From the NCBI GenBank assembly GCA_026414545.1, contig JAOAIU010000026.1, positions 1 to 50,878 of the forward strand: a stretch of 50,878 bases of DNA, given 5' to 3'. Position numbers and translations under genes: made by a program. The DNA is from Candidatus Saccharicenans sp. (GTDB taxonomy: Bacteria; Acidobacteriota; Aminicenantia; Aminicenantales; Saccharicenantaceae). The notes below the pieces were generated by a model that saw nothing but the letters and a program-made list of their open reading frames with translations, did not search any database and had not been told where the DNA came from. Shown here one piece after another: positions 43,823-50,878 of the stretch. How positions within the stretch are numbered: position 1 is the stretch's first letter; every line of letters starts with the position of its first letter.

Positions 43823-44716
43823 TTACTTGACTACAACAATGTCTCCATCCTGCAGGGGGAAGTCCGGGCGTTTTCCGTCGATTATTTTTTTAAGATTAAA
43901 CCACAGGTTCTTTTCCTTGCCCGTCTGGGGGTCTTTCCTTTTAACCAGAACCTGGACGGCGTTGGCCCACTCAGTCAGGCCGCCGGCCTGGGCTACGGCC
44001 TTGAGCAGAGTCAGCCCTTTTGACTCCAGGAACTGGATGGCCCCGGGGTTCCTGACTTCACCGTAGACAAAAACGGTCAGGGTCTGGTCAAAGGGAATGA
44101 TTATTTCATCCTTGGGCTTGAGGATGATGTTGGTGTCCTGGCTGCGCCTCATCAAGTCGTCGACGTTCAGTACGATTCTTTCTTTATCGCCGTCGTCTTG
44201 TTGTCTCAGGATATGGATTTCTTTGCCCGCCTGCTGGGTCAGGCCGCCGGCTTCGGACAGTATCTGGAGCAGTGTGGTCGGGCCGGCCATTTCGTATAGC
44301 CCGGGACGAGCCACCGCTCCTAGGACGGCAATTTTCTGGTGTTCCCTGATGATGACCGTGACGTGAGCGCCCTTGGTGTATTTTTCGTCAAGGATGGCGG
44401 CAATTCTTTTTTCCAGCTCCTGGGCAGTCAGGCCGGAGGCCGGCACCGGTCCTATCACCGCCAGGGTGATGGTCCCGTCTTCAGCCACCCGTACCGTCTG
44501 GTTGAGTTCCGGCAGCTCGTAGACTTTAATCTCCAGGAGGTCTTTGGCCCCGATGCGATAATCGACAACCTGGGCGGCCTGGGCTTTGGCCTGTTCGATT
44601 TGTTGCTGGGCCTGAGCTGAGGGCGGGCTCAGAAAGAAAACGATAGCAAGTGTTAAAGTAATACTCCCCAAAAAAGACCCCAGTATTCTGCGCTTCTTCA
44701 TTCCGCTTTTCTCCAT
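43823..44716 (-). CDS. Wza-like outer-membrane polysaccharide export protein
   Basis: A 297-residue protein with a signal segment (about 11-36). A poly-export domain at about 50-130 begins DYRIGAKDLLEIKVYELPEL and carries the RVAEDGTITLAVIG strand; two SLBB domains follow (about 133-190 and 215-290). The family forms the export channel for capsular and exopolysaccharide. No lipobox Cys is seen, unlike E. coli Wza, so membrane anchoring may differ. It lies 107 bases before the Wzc-like gene and 49 after the beta-barrel gene. Confidence 0.9.
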   Translation of the reverse strand: MEKSGMKKRRILGSFLGSITLTLAIVFFLSPPSAQAQQQIEQAKAQAAQVVDYRIGAKDLLEIKVYELPELNQTVRVAEDGTITLAVIGPVPASGLTAQELEKRIAAILDEKYTKGAHVTVIIREHQKIAVLGAVARPGLYEMAGPTTLLQILSEAGGLTQQAGKEIHILRQQDDGDKERIVLNVDDLMRRSQDTNIILKPKDEIIIPFDQTLTVFVYGEVRNPGAIQFLESKGLTLLKAVAQAGGLTEWANAVQVLVKRKDPQTGKEKNLWFNLKKIIDGKRPDFPLQDGDIVVVK

Positions 44717-44765
44717 CCAGTGGCTCTCTTATATTTTGTCGTTTTAAGCCTTTTGTATTTTAATA

Positions 44766-46115
44766 TCATATCAGGGACGGAATTGGCAAAAAGTTTTCCC
44801 CCGGGACCTGGCCGAAGGACAGGCTGAAACCGATGAAATAGCGGTTCAACTTTCGTTCCACGGGCAGGATTTTCCTCTGGCTCATGCTCCCAAAGAAATT
44901 AAAGCTCCATTCCTTACCTAGCTTTAGGCCGATGTTGGCCGAAAGCGTTGTGAATTTATAGGTCGGAACAGTGGCCTGCCCTTCGGTTTCAAAGGGATAA
45001 TCGGTTTGGCCCAGAATAATATTATTCCCCAGGCTAACCTTATCACTCAGACGAAAGGTTAACCCGCCACCATAGGTTGTGCTCAGGTAATGCAGAAGGG
45101 CAGAATATATGGAAACGCTGAAGTTCCTGGCATAATAGCCCCTGACACTCAGCCAGCGGCTCAGGGTTATGCTGACCGAGCCGTTACCAACTATGTCCGA
45201 GGCTGGCTGGTAGCCAGGGTTCTTAGGTTCAAGATATATATAGCCCAGGCTGAAACCGCCCTGGAAAGTGGCTCCGGTAGGTGACAGTTCGGGTGTAAAT
45301 TCAAGTCCGCCCAAAACTGCATAGCTTCGGCTGTCCCTGGTTCTCGATTCAGGATACTTGAAGTTGTAAAAACCCACCTGGCCGTTTAAGACGAATCTGA
45401 ACTTCGGGTTGGGCTGAAAATAAAGAAAGGTGTCGGCGTAGATTTCACGGCGGTTCAGTTCCCGGTCGAGCGAAATTCCTTCGTATTCGGCATTCCTGTA
45501 GTTATACCTGGCCGTACGGAGCTGCCAGGCCACGGCCCCGGTTCTTGAGAACTGCCAGAGCATGAGGCCATTCCAGGCAATCTGCTCCTCACGAATATTC
45601 AGGATGAGCTCCGGGCTGAAGCGGCGGCGGCTGTTGTCATAGCTTAGAGCGGTTTTGCCGTAGAACTTCTTAGATAGGAAGTGGACCTGGGCATGTGTCC
45701 TGTAATTGAAGGCTCTTTCCTTCTTATTTTGAGCGTAAAAAGCGCCCTGGAGCTGCTGGTAAGTGTCGAAAATTACCAGTTTTTTTAGTGGAACGAACCA
45801 CTGAAAGGAAGGACCGGCGGTAAAGGTGAAATCGGGATATTCTTTATCCTCGAAACCATAATATATATCAGAATCATAACCGACATTGCCCAGGGTAAAG
45901 GCCCGGTAGCCGCGGAGCATTCCCATTTTCCAGGGGGCACTGCGCAGAAGAGTTAGCACTGAACTGGCCATCCAGTTAGCGTTCTGGGCCATGGACGCCT
46001 GAGGAGAGGTAATTAATGCGGATAGGAATAATAAAAAAACAAGACCGGTCGTGATTTTTTCTGGCTTCAATTCTTTGCCCCGTTCCTTTATATCATTAAA
46101 GGCTGTGTTCTTCAA
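44766..46115 (-). CDS. Outer-membrane beta-barrel protein of the exopolysaccharide operon
   Basis: A 449-residue protein with a signal peptide (about 22-43, ending near MAQ) followed by alternating amphipathic strands rich in Tyr, Phe and Arg, ending in a short strand before FLPIPSLI. That pattern supports a beta-barrel of about 16-18 strands. The start is a TTG (46115) overlapping the sugar-transferase stop (TTGA); no later Met precedes the signal segment. I do not recognise a named family. Its place between the priming transferase and Wza suggests a part in polysaccharide secretion across the outer membrane. Confidence 0.7.
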   Translation of the reverse strand: MKNTAFNDIKERGKELKPEKITTGLVFLLFLSALITSPQASMAQNANWMASSVLTLLRSAPWKMGMLRGYRAFTLGNVGYDSDIYYGFEDKEYPDFTFTAGPSFQWFVPLKKLVIFDTYQQLQGAFYAQNKKERAFNYRTHAQVHFLSKKFYGKTALSYDNSRRRFSPELILNIREEQIAWNGLMLWQFSRTGAVAWQLRTARYNYRNAEYEGISLDRELNRREIYADTFLYFQPNPKFRFVLNGQVGFYNFKYPESRTRDSRSYAVLGGLEFTPELSPTGATFQGGFSLGYIYLEPKNPGYQPASDIVGNGSVSITLSRWLSVRGYYARNFSVSIYSALLHYLSTTYGGGLTFRLSDKVSLGNNIILGQTDYPFETEGQATVPTYKFTTLSANIGLKLGKEWSFNFFGSMSQRKILPVERKLNRYFIGFSLSFGQVPGENFLPIPSLI

Positions 46116-47566
46116 TAGGCGCCTTTGCCGAACACCACCGCCGGAATTGTCTTGAAAATGATGCTGATGTCCAGCCAGAGAGAGAAGTTGTCTATGTATT
46201 CCAGGTCCAGTTTCATCCAGCCGTTATGGTCTATTTCATTGCGGCCGGATATCTGCCACAGGCAGGTAATGCCGGGCTTCATGGAGAAACGACGGCGCTG
46301 CCAGACCTCATATTTTTCCACCTCGCAGGGAACGGTCGGCCTGGGACCAACGATGCTCATGTCGCCAGCCAGGACGTTGAAGAACTGCGGGAATTCGTCG
46401 ATGCTGAACTTCCTGAGAACGCGGCCGACCGGGGTAATGTAGCGCAACTTTTTATTTTTGAACTGGGGAGTGGTCATCTCGGCCAGGTCGTTAACCTGGG
46501 ACAGGTGCTTATCGGCGTCAATTCTCATCGTCCTGAACTTTAAGAGTTTGAATTTCCGGCCATGGAGCCCCAGCCTTTCCTGCTTGAAGAAAACCGGCCC
46601 AGGGGAGGTGAGTTTGATGGCTGCGGCCGCAGCCACATAAACCGGGCTCAGCAGAAATATCGCCACCGAGGAAATGAATATGTCTATGGCCCGTTTGACG
46701 AATAACTGCCACTCGCTGATGCGGACAGTGTTGTAACTCAAAAGAGGTATGCCATCTATTTCGGTAATCACCGACCGGGCAATCTTCATATCATAGAGGT
46801 CGATGGCTATGGATGTTTCCTTGCCTTCCACTTCGCAAACATGCAGGGCTTCCTGGATCTGGTTGAGCCGGCTGCGCGGCAGGACAAAAACCACCTGGTC
46901 CACCGGTACCCGGTGGAAGATATCAAGCAGGTCCTTGAGGGAACCTATAACCTTGACTCCGTTTACTTCCTTTATGTCACGCTGCTCATCATCGTTGATT
47001 ATGCCGATAACCTTGAGCCCCCAGTCTGGATTCTGGCGGACCTTGGTTATAAACTGGGCGGCTCGGTTGCCGGTCCCGACCACCAGGATATGACGCCAGT
47101 TATAACCCTGCTCGTGGATTTTCCTGAGGGCGGCGATGACCAGGGCCCGGTTGATAAGCAAGGCCAGGGTGCCGGTTATGATGAAAATGAAAAAGAACAG
47201 CCGGCTGAGATAAGCCGCTTTCAGGACAAACAGGGCCGTCCCGTAGCCGAAGAACATCAGGACTGAAGAATTAATCACCCTGGCCGCGGCCCGGTAGTAG
47301 GGTTCAATCCGCAGGAATTTATAGCTGCGGCTGAAGACCAGGGCCAGGATCCAGATAAAAATTCCCAGGAAATAGGCCAAGGCGTACTGATGAAAGGTGG
47401 AAAGGGGAGTGCCGGTGACTTCAGCTTCTGGAATTAACCTGGAAAGTTTTAGATTGACATCGAGCAGTTCCCGTAAGCCGTAAGACAATATATAAGCCGC
47501 CGTCAGGAATAGAATGTCAAGAAGAAAGGCAACTTCCTTTAAGAATCGGTCCCGTTCTTTGAGCAT
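46112..47566 (-). CDS. Polyprenyl-phosphate sugar-1-phosphate transferase (priming enzyme)
   Basis: A 484-residue membrane protein. Four to five N-terminal spans are followed by a Rossmann-like domain (about 150-270, HILVVGTGNRA) and, after one more span, the bacterial sugar transferase domain. Typical motifs are KRAIDIFISS, KQERLGLHGRKFKLLKFRTM, RKFSIDEFPQFFNVL, SIVGPRP and KPGITCLWQISGRN. It transfers a sugar 1-phosphate to undecaprenyl phosphate to start the repeat unit (WbaP/CpsE-like). A promoter-like site lies just upstream, so it may be transcribed apart from the three sugar genes before it. Confidence 0.92.
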   Translation of the reverse strand: MLKERDRFLKEVAFLLDILFLTAAYILSYGLRELLDVNLKLSRLIPEAEVTGTPLSTFHQYALAYFLGIFIWILALVFSRSYKFLRIEPYYRAAARVINSSVLMFFGYGTALFVLKAAYLSRLFFFIFIITGTLALLINRALVIAALRKIHEQGYNWRHILVVGTGNRAAQFITKVRQNPDWGLKVIGIINDDEQRDIKEVNGVKVIGSLKDLLDIFHRVPVDQVVFVLPRSRLNQIQEALHVCEVEGKETSIAIDLYDMKIARSVITEIDGIPLLSYNTVRISEWQLFVKRAIDIFISSVAIFLLSPVYVAAAAAIKLTSPGPVFFKQERLGLHGRKFKLLKFRTMRIDADKHLSQVNDLAEMTTPQFKNKKLRYITPVGRVLRKFSIDEFPQFFNVLAGDMSIVGPRPTVPCEVEKYEVWQRRRFSMKPGITCLWQISGRNEIDHNGWMKLDLEYIDNFSLWLDISIIFKTIPAVVFGKGAY

Positions 47567-47590
47567 TGCCCCGTTCCCGATGCTAGCTAC

Positions 47591-47618
47591 GTTATAAATT
47601 TATAAAATTTTATGTCAA
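47591..47618 (-). promoter_or_regulatory. Internal promoter before the priming transferase
   Basis: On the minus strand TTGACA (47618-47613), 16 bases, then TATAAC (47596-47591), about 24 bases before the ATG at 47566. The 56-base gap is strongly AT-rich compared with its neighbours. Confidence 0.55.
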
Positions 47619-47622
47619 AAAA

Positions 47623-48105
47623 TCAACTTTTTTCGTCAAGAGTGCGCAGCACTCGGGCCGGATTGCCGGCGACCACGGTGCGTGGGGGAACATCCTTGGT
47701 AACTACCGAGCCTGCTCCAACTATAGCTTCCTCGCCGATGGTTACCCCGGCCAGGATGGTAGCGCCAGAGCCAATTGAGGCTCTCTTTTTAACCAGGGTT
47801 GGGATTACCTTCCAGTCCTGCTCGGTCTGGAGCGAGCCCTCCTCAGTTGTGGCCCGTGGGTAAAGGTCGTTGATGAAAGTCACGCCGTGGCCGATAAAGA
47901 CCCCATCCTCGATGGTGACGCCCTCGCAGATGAAGGTATGGGACGAAATCTTGCAGTTCTGGCCGATGACCGCGCCCTTTTGAATTTCCACGAAAGTTCC
48001 GATTTTGGTATTATCGCCGATGGTGCAACCATAGAGGTTGACGAAGGCGAATATCTTGACGTTTTCCCCGAGCTTGACGTCTGGGGAGATGCGACAGTAT
48101 TCCAT
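47623..48105 (-). CDS. Left-handed beta-helix N-acetyltransferase (WbpD/WlbB-like)
   Basis: A 160-residue hexapeptide-repeat protein. Repeats such as IGDNTKIG, VIGQNC and VTIEDGVFIG fold a left-handed beta-helix, followed by FINDLYPR and the C-terminal VGAGSVVTKDVP, VAGNPARV. WlbB/WbpD enzymes acetylate the 3-amino group of UDP-GlcNAc3NA to give UDP-2,3-diacetamido-2,3-dideoxyglucuronic acid. The assignment rests on this motif layout and on the two upstream genes, which look like the WbpB/WlbA and WbpE/WlbC steps. Confidence 0.82.
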   Translation of the reverse strand: MEYCRISPDVKLGENVKIFAFVNLYGCTIGDNTKIGTFVEIQKGAVIGQNCKISSHTFICEGVTIEDGVFIGHGVTFINDLYPRATTEEGSLQTEQDWKVIPTLVKKRASIGSGATILAGVTIGEEAIVGAGSVVTKDVPPRTVVAGNPARVLRTLDEKS

Positions 48106-48132
48106 CAGGTTCTCCCTTCAGCTGAAATTCGA

Positions 48133-49155
48133 CTACTCTGTTAATTTTATCAGATGCCCTTTATTGGCGATAGACCTATTGGAAGCTTCTAGCAGCTTAA
48201 CCACCATCAGGCCGGCCTGGCCGTTGTTGAACGGTTCCTTGTTCTCTTCCAGGCATTCGATGAAGTAATCAACTTCTTTCTTCAGGGCTTCGGTGGGCTC
48301 CAGCTTGGGTACATAGACGTCGCCGATGCGATAATTGATGAGCATGTTGTGCACGTGTTCTTCCGAAGTGTGGATCTTCAGCTCAACGCCGCGGTCGTAA
48401 ACCTTGACCTTTTCATCAGCTGAAATGTCGTCCCAGAGGAGCATCTTGCGGTTGCCGCTAATGATGGTCCGGCGGACCTTGACCGGGCTGAGCCAGTTGA
48501 CATGGAAGTGAGCAATGAGGTGCGGGTTGTTAAAGTAAACGGTGATATAGGCTACATCCTCAAAATCACCGTTGTAGTGAGAAACGCCCTGGGCCGAAAC
48601 GGCCACCGGCTTTTCTTTTATAAGGTGGCACATTATGGAGAAATCATGGGGGGCTAAGTCCCAGACCACGTTGACGTCATGCTGGAATAGGCCCAGGTTA
48701 ACCCGGACCGAGTCATAGAAAAGGATAGTTCCCAGCTCGCCCGAGTCGATGAGCTCCTTCATCTTCATCACAGCACCGGTAAAAAGAAAGGTGTGGTCTA
48801 CCATTATCTTGAGGTTTTTCTTAGCGGCCAGCTCAATCAGGTCTTCGGCTTCCTGGCTGTTAATGGTGAAGGGCTTTTCCACGAACACGTGCTTGCCATT
48901 AAGAAGAGCCTTGCGGGCCAGGTCATAGTGGCTGGAAACAGGGGTGACCACGGCCACCACATCTATTTCCGGGTCCTTGATGAGCTCGTCCGGGTTGGTA
49001 TAAGACTTGATAAAGGGGTAGGTCGAAGTAGCCACCAGCATCCGTTGCGGCCGCAGGTCGCAGATGGCCGTAAGCCGGGCCTCCGGGCTGGCGTTAAAAT
49101 TTCGGGCTACGTTCGGCCCCCAGTAACCGAAACCGATAACGCCGACATTAATCAT
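48133..49155 (-). CDS. Gfo/Idh/MocA oxidoreductase (WbpB/WlbA-like sugar dehydrogenase)
   Basis: A 340-residue protein. The NAD-binding Rossmann motif VGVIGFGYWGPNVARNF starts at residue 3; VFVEKPFT holds the EKP triad Lys, and a HDFSIMCHL helix lies in the substrate domain. In the Wbp/Wlb pathway this family oxidises C3 of UDP-N-acetylglucosaminuronate so that an aminotransferase can aminate it. It sits between the aminotransferase and acetyltransferase genes, with gaps of about 30 bases. The UDP-GlcNAc 6-dehydrogenase (WbpA) needed before it is not in the window. Confidence 0.85.
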   Translation of the reverse strand: MINVGVIGFGYWGPNVARNFNASPEARLTAICDLRPQRMLVATSTYPFIKSYTNPDELIKDPEIDVVAVVTPVSSHYDLARKALLNGKHVFVEKPFTINSQEAEDLIELAAKKNLKIMVDHTFLFTGAVMKMKELIDSGELGTILFYDSVRVNLGLFQHDVNVVWDLAPHDFSIMCHLIKEKPVAVSAQGVSHYNGDFEDVAYITVYFNNPHLIAHFHVNWLSPVKVRRTIISGNRKMLLWDDISADEKVKVYDRGVELKIHTSEEHVHNMLINYRIGDVYVPKLEPTEALKKEVDYFIECLEENKEPFNNGQAGLMVVKLLEASNRSIANKGHLIKLTE

Positions 49156-49188
49156 GTCTCCGCTCCCTTTTTTCCGCCGGGTCCTTGG

Positions 49189-50301
49189 CTAAACCCGGTT
49201 GGAATAAAATTTATGCAGACATTCCGATATGTACTCTATTTGTTCCCCCGTTAGCTCAGGGTACATAGGAAGGGAAAGGATCTGGCTCTGATAGCCGTAG
49301 GCTACAGGGAAGTCTTCGGGCTTGTGTTTGAGGTAAGAGTAGGCCTGGGCATAGGGTAGGGCATACGGGTAATGAATGTTGGTGGCGATGCCCTGAGCTT
49401 TCAGATAATCTATTAATTTCTCCCGCTCGGGGACCCGGATGCAGTAGATGTGAAAAATGTGCGAACAGCCGGGACGGATTTTTGGGGTGGTGATTTGGGA
49501 GATCTCGGAGAGGAGCTGGTTTAGTTTCAGGGCGTGGCGGTAGCGGGCCAGATTCCAGTCTTCGATATACTTCAGCTTGACGCTCAGAATGGCGGCCTGA
49601 AGTCCGTCGAGGCGGCTGTTTATTCCTTCAATTTCGTGAATATATTTTTTCTGAGAGCCATGGTTGGCGAACAGACGGGCGCGGCGGGCAAATTCGTCGT
49701 CGTTGGTGATGATGGCTCCGCCGTCGCCATAAGCACCAAGGTTCTTTCCTGGGTAAAAGCTGAAGGTGCCGGCCAGGCCGAAAGTACCGGTCCTCTGGCC
49801 GTTGAAGGTAGCGAAGTGCGACTGGGCACAATCTTCGATCATGATGAGGCGGTGGCGGTCACAGATGGCTTTGATTTTATCAATAGCTGCCGGCTGGCCG
49901 TAGAGATGGACGGGAATGACAGCCCTGGTCCGCGGCGTGATTTTTTCTTCCAGCTTGTCCGGGTCTAAGTGGTAATATTCATCGTTATCAACGAAAACGG
50001 GGCGGGCGCCGGTCTGGGTGATGGCTTCGGAGGTGGCGATAAAGGTGTTGGCAGCGGTGACGACCTCATCACCGGGACCAATGCCGGCGGCTTTTAGGCT
50101 GATGTAGATGGCATCGGTACCGTTGGCGCAGGAAATACAGTGCTTGACCCCGTATCGGGCAGCGAACTCCTTTTCAAAGGCGTCAACGTATTTTCCGCCG
50201 ACGAAAGCCGTGTCGTTAAGGACCGACTGGATGGCCGCGTCAACTTCGGCTTTAATGGAGTGGTACTGGCTTTTCAGGTCAACAAAGGGGATGTTAGGCA
50301 T
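49189..50301 (-). CDS. DegT/DnrJ/EryC1/StrS sugar aminotransferase (WbpE/WlbC-like)
   Basis: A 370-residue PLP enzyme. Lys186 in FSFYPGKNLGAYGDGG is the Schiff-base Lys, IEDCAQSHFA holds the Asp that contacts the PLP nitrogen, and the start MPNIPFVDLKSQY is typical of the family. It would aminate the 3-keto intermediate of the UDP-GlcNAc-uronate path with glutamate. It is the first gene of the leftward exopolysaccharide operon, behind a 170-base leader with a direct repeat. The start has only a purine-rich stretch upstream. Confidence 0.88.
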   Translation of the reverse strand: MPNIPFVDLKSQYHSIKAEVDAAIQSVLNDTAFVGGKYVDAFEKEFAARYGVKHCISCANGTDAIYISLKAAGIGPGDEVVTAANTFIATSEAITQTGARPVFVDNDEYYHLDPDKLEEKITPRTRAVIPVHLYGQPAAIDKIKAICDRHRLIMIEDCAQSHFATFNGQRTGTFGLAGTFSFYPGKNLGAYGDGGAIITNDDEFARRARLFANHGSQKKYIHEIEGINSRLDGLQAAILSVKLKYIEDWNLARYRHALKLNQLLSEISQITTPKIRPGCSHIFHIYCIRVPEREKLIDYLKAQGIATNIHYPYALPYAQAYSYLKHKPEDFPVAYGYQSQILSLPMYPELTGEQIEYISECLHKFYSNRV

Positions 50302-50341
50302 CTCTAAGTTCCCTTTCCTTCAATTAAATCTAAATTTTATT

Positions 50342-50464
50342 CTGAGGCCCTTTGCTCTGGCTAAAAGTTTTTGCCCTAGATTGCCGTATATCAATATACT
50401 TCAACTTGCGAAAAAAGACAATAATCCTTTACCTTAGCTGAGGCACCCATTTGCCCTGGCTAAA
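50342..50464 (-). promoter_or_regulatory. Exopolysaccharide operon leader with a near-perfect direct repeat
   Basis: Within the predicted transcript leader, 50438-50464 and 50342-50365 are direct repeats that differ at one base plus three missing bases. On the transcribed strand both begin TTTAGCCAG and end CCTCAG. The first copy begins about 11 bases after the predicted start of transcription, the second lies 40 bases before the ATG. They could be paired binding sites for a regulator or a duplicated RNA motif; no known riboswitch core was recognised. The whole gap 50302-50701 is AT-rich and holds no other gene. Confidence 0.5.
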
Positions 50465-50481
50465 TTCCTCCCGCAATTTAG

Positions 50482-50510
50482 CTTATATAAAATCCCCCTA
50501 TAAATGTCAA
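50482..50510 (-). promoter_or_regulatory. Promoter of the exopolysaccharide operon
   Basis: On the minus strand a perfect TTGACA (50510-50505), 17 bases, then TATAAG (50487-50482). It gives a leader of about 170 bases before the aminotransferase ATG. Confidence 0.65.
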
Positions 50511-50701
50511 GAAGAATTTTATTGTAGCCAAGTCATCCAATCTAAAGAGTTTATTTTGGTTATAGAGAAGTTTTAAATTTTATTTTGCAATTAATATTTT
50601 TTTTTGATGCTGGGTTGCTAGTTTTTGAATCAGTCGCAGAAGATATTTTACAATTTATTACCATGTTATGATATTCTCATAAGGTAATTCGGAGTTGTCG
50701 G

Positions 50702-50878
50702 TTGAAAGAACATATTTCTGTATGTATATGCACATTTAAAAGGCCGCTAAGGCTTCGAACACTCATTGATCACCTGCTTAAACAAGAAACGGGAAATCTA
50801 TTCACATTTGGTATTGTTATAATTGATAACGATAAATTCGCATCTGCTAAGTATATCTATGAGAAATACAAATCAGTC
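50702..50878 (+). CDS. Family 2 glycosyltransferase, N-terminal fragment (runs off right edge)
   Basis: The 59 codons to the window edge read, from TTG 50702, ISVCICTFKRPLRLRTLIDH and then FGIVIIDND, the first beta-strand and the nucleotide-binding Asp region of GT2 glycosyltransferases. GGAG lies seven bases before the TTG. It is AT-rich, unlike the operon to its left, and diverges from it across an AT-rich spacer, so it begins a separate unit, probably more polysaccharide genes of different origin. Confidence 0.65.
   Translation, partial: MKEHISVCICTFKRPLRLRTLIDHLLKQETGNLFTFGIVIIDNDKFASAKYIYEKYKSV

Noticed and set aside
50302-50475. A c-di-GMP riboswitch in the exopolysaccharide leader
   Set aside because: The conserved GEMM-type core is absent from the leader; only the unexplained direct repeat remains.

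Overview
The window is chromosomal DNA of roughly mid-50s % GC from a Gram-negative (diderm) bacterium. It has Wza/Wzc-type polysaccharide export, an outer-membrane beta-barrel, PBP1A and DapF. A GWxTD-domain protein, a tryptophan-rich FecR/DUF6600 protein, several secreted glycosidases and an uneven strand layout suggest an uncultured Aminicenantes/Acidobacteriota-like organism. That placement is inferred from gene content; there is no rRNA in the window.

Left part (1-18 kb): a leftward cluster carries two tandem phosphohexomutase paralogues, a GH38 alpha-mannosidase-like enzyme and a GH2 exo-beta-glucosaminidase-like enzyme that runs off the left edge. The first phosphohexomutase has lost its catalytic serine and most of its metal loop. 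Next come a secreted M20 amidohydrolase, a stand-alone GMP-synthetase ATP-pyrophosphatase subunit behind a structured leader, an L-fucose isomerase behind a palindromic operator-like site, tRNA-Glu, a GWxTD lipoprotein-like protein, a GH113-like glycosidase, galactokinase and a small radical SAM protein. The theme is glycan breakdown and sugar entry into metabolism.

Middle part (18-38.5 kb): mostly housekeeping. It holds tRNA-Gln, a rightward operon (flippase-like membrane protein, nrdR, hsp20, lon), a leftward htrA-dapF pair, tmk, PBP1A, the FecR/DUF6600 surface protein, a sodium:solute symporter with a deacetylase-family enzyme, and smc. DapF has Ser where the second catalytic Cys is expected.

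Right part (38.7-50.9 kb): tRNA-Thr, an SH3-like secreted protein, a cluster of palindromic repeats between convergent genes, a PAS-GGDEF protein with a degenerate signature, and a leftward exopolysaccharide operon. That operon has an aminotransferase, an oxidoreductase and an N-acetyltransferase (a likely 2,3-diacetamido uronic acid module), then a priming sugar-phosphate transferase, a beta-barrel, Wza-like and Wzc-like proteins. Its leader has a near-perfect direct repeat. The right edge is AT-rich and starts a family 2 glycosyltransferase.

No CRISPR array, prophage, insertion sequence or defence system was seen. The least explained items are the pseudo-phosphohexomutase pair, the 39.9-40.3 kb palindromic repeat family with a relative at 14.0 kb, the two structured or repeated leaders, and the shared TATGAA-N6-TTCATA palindrome.
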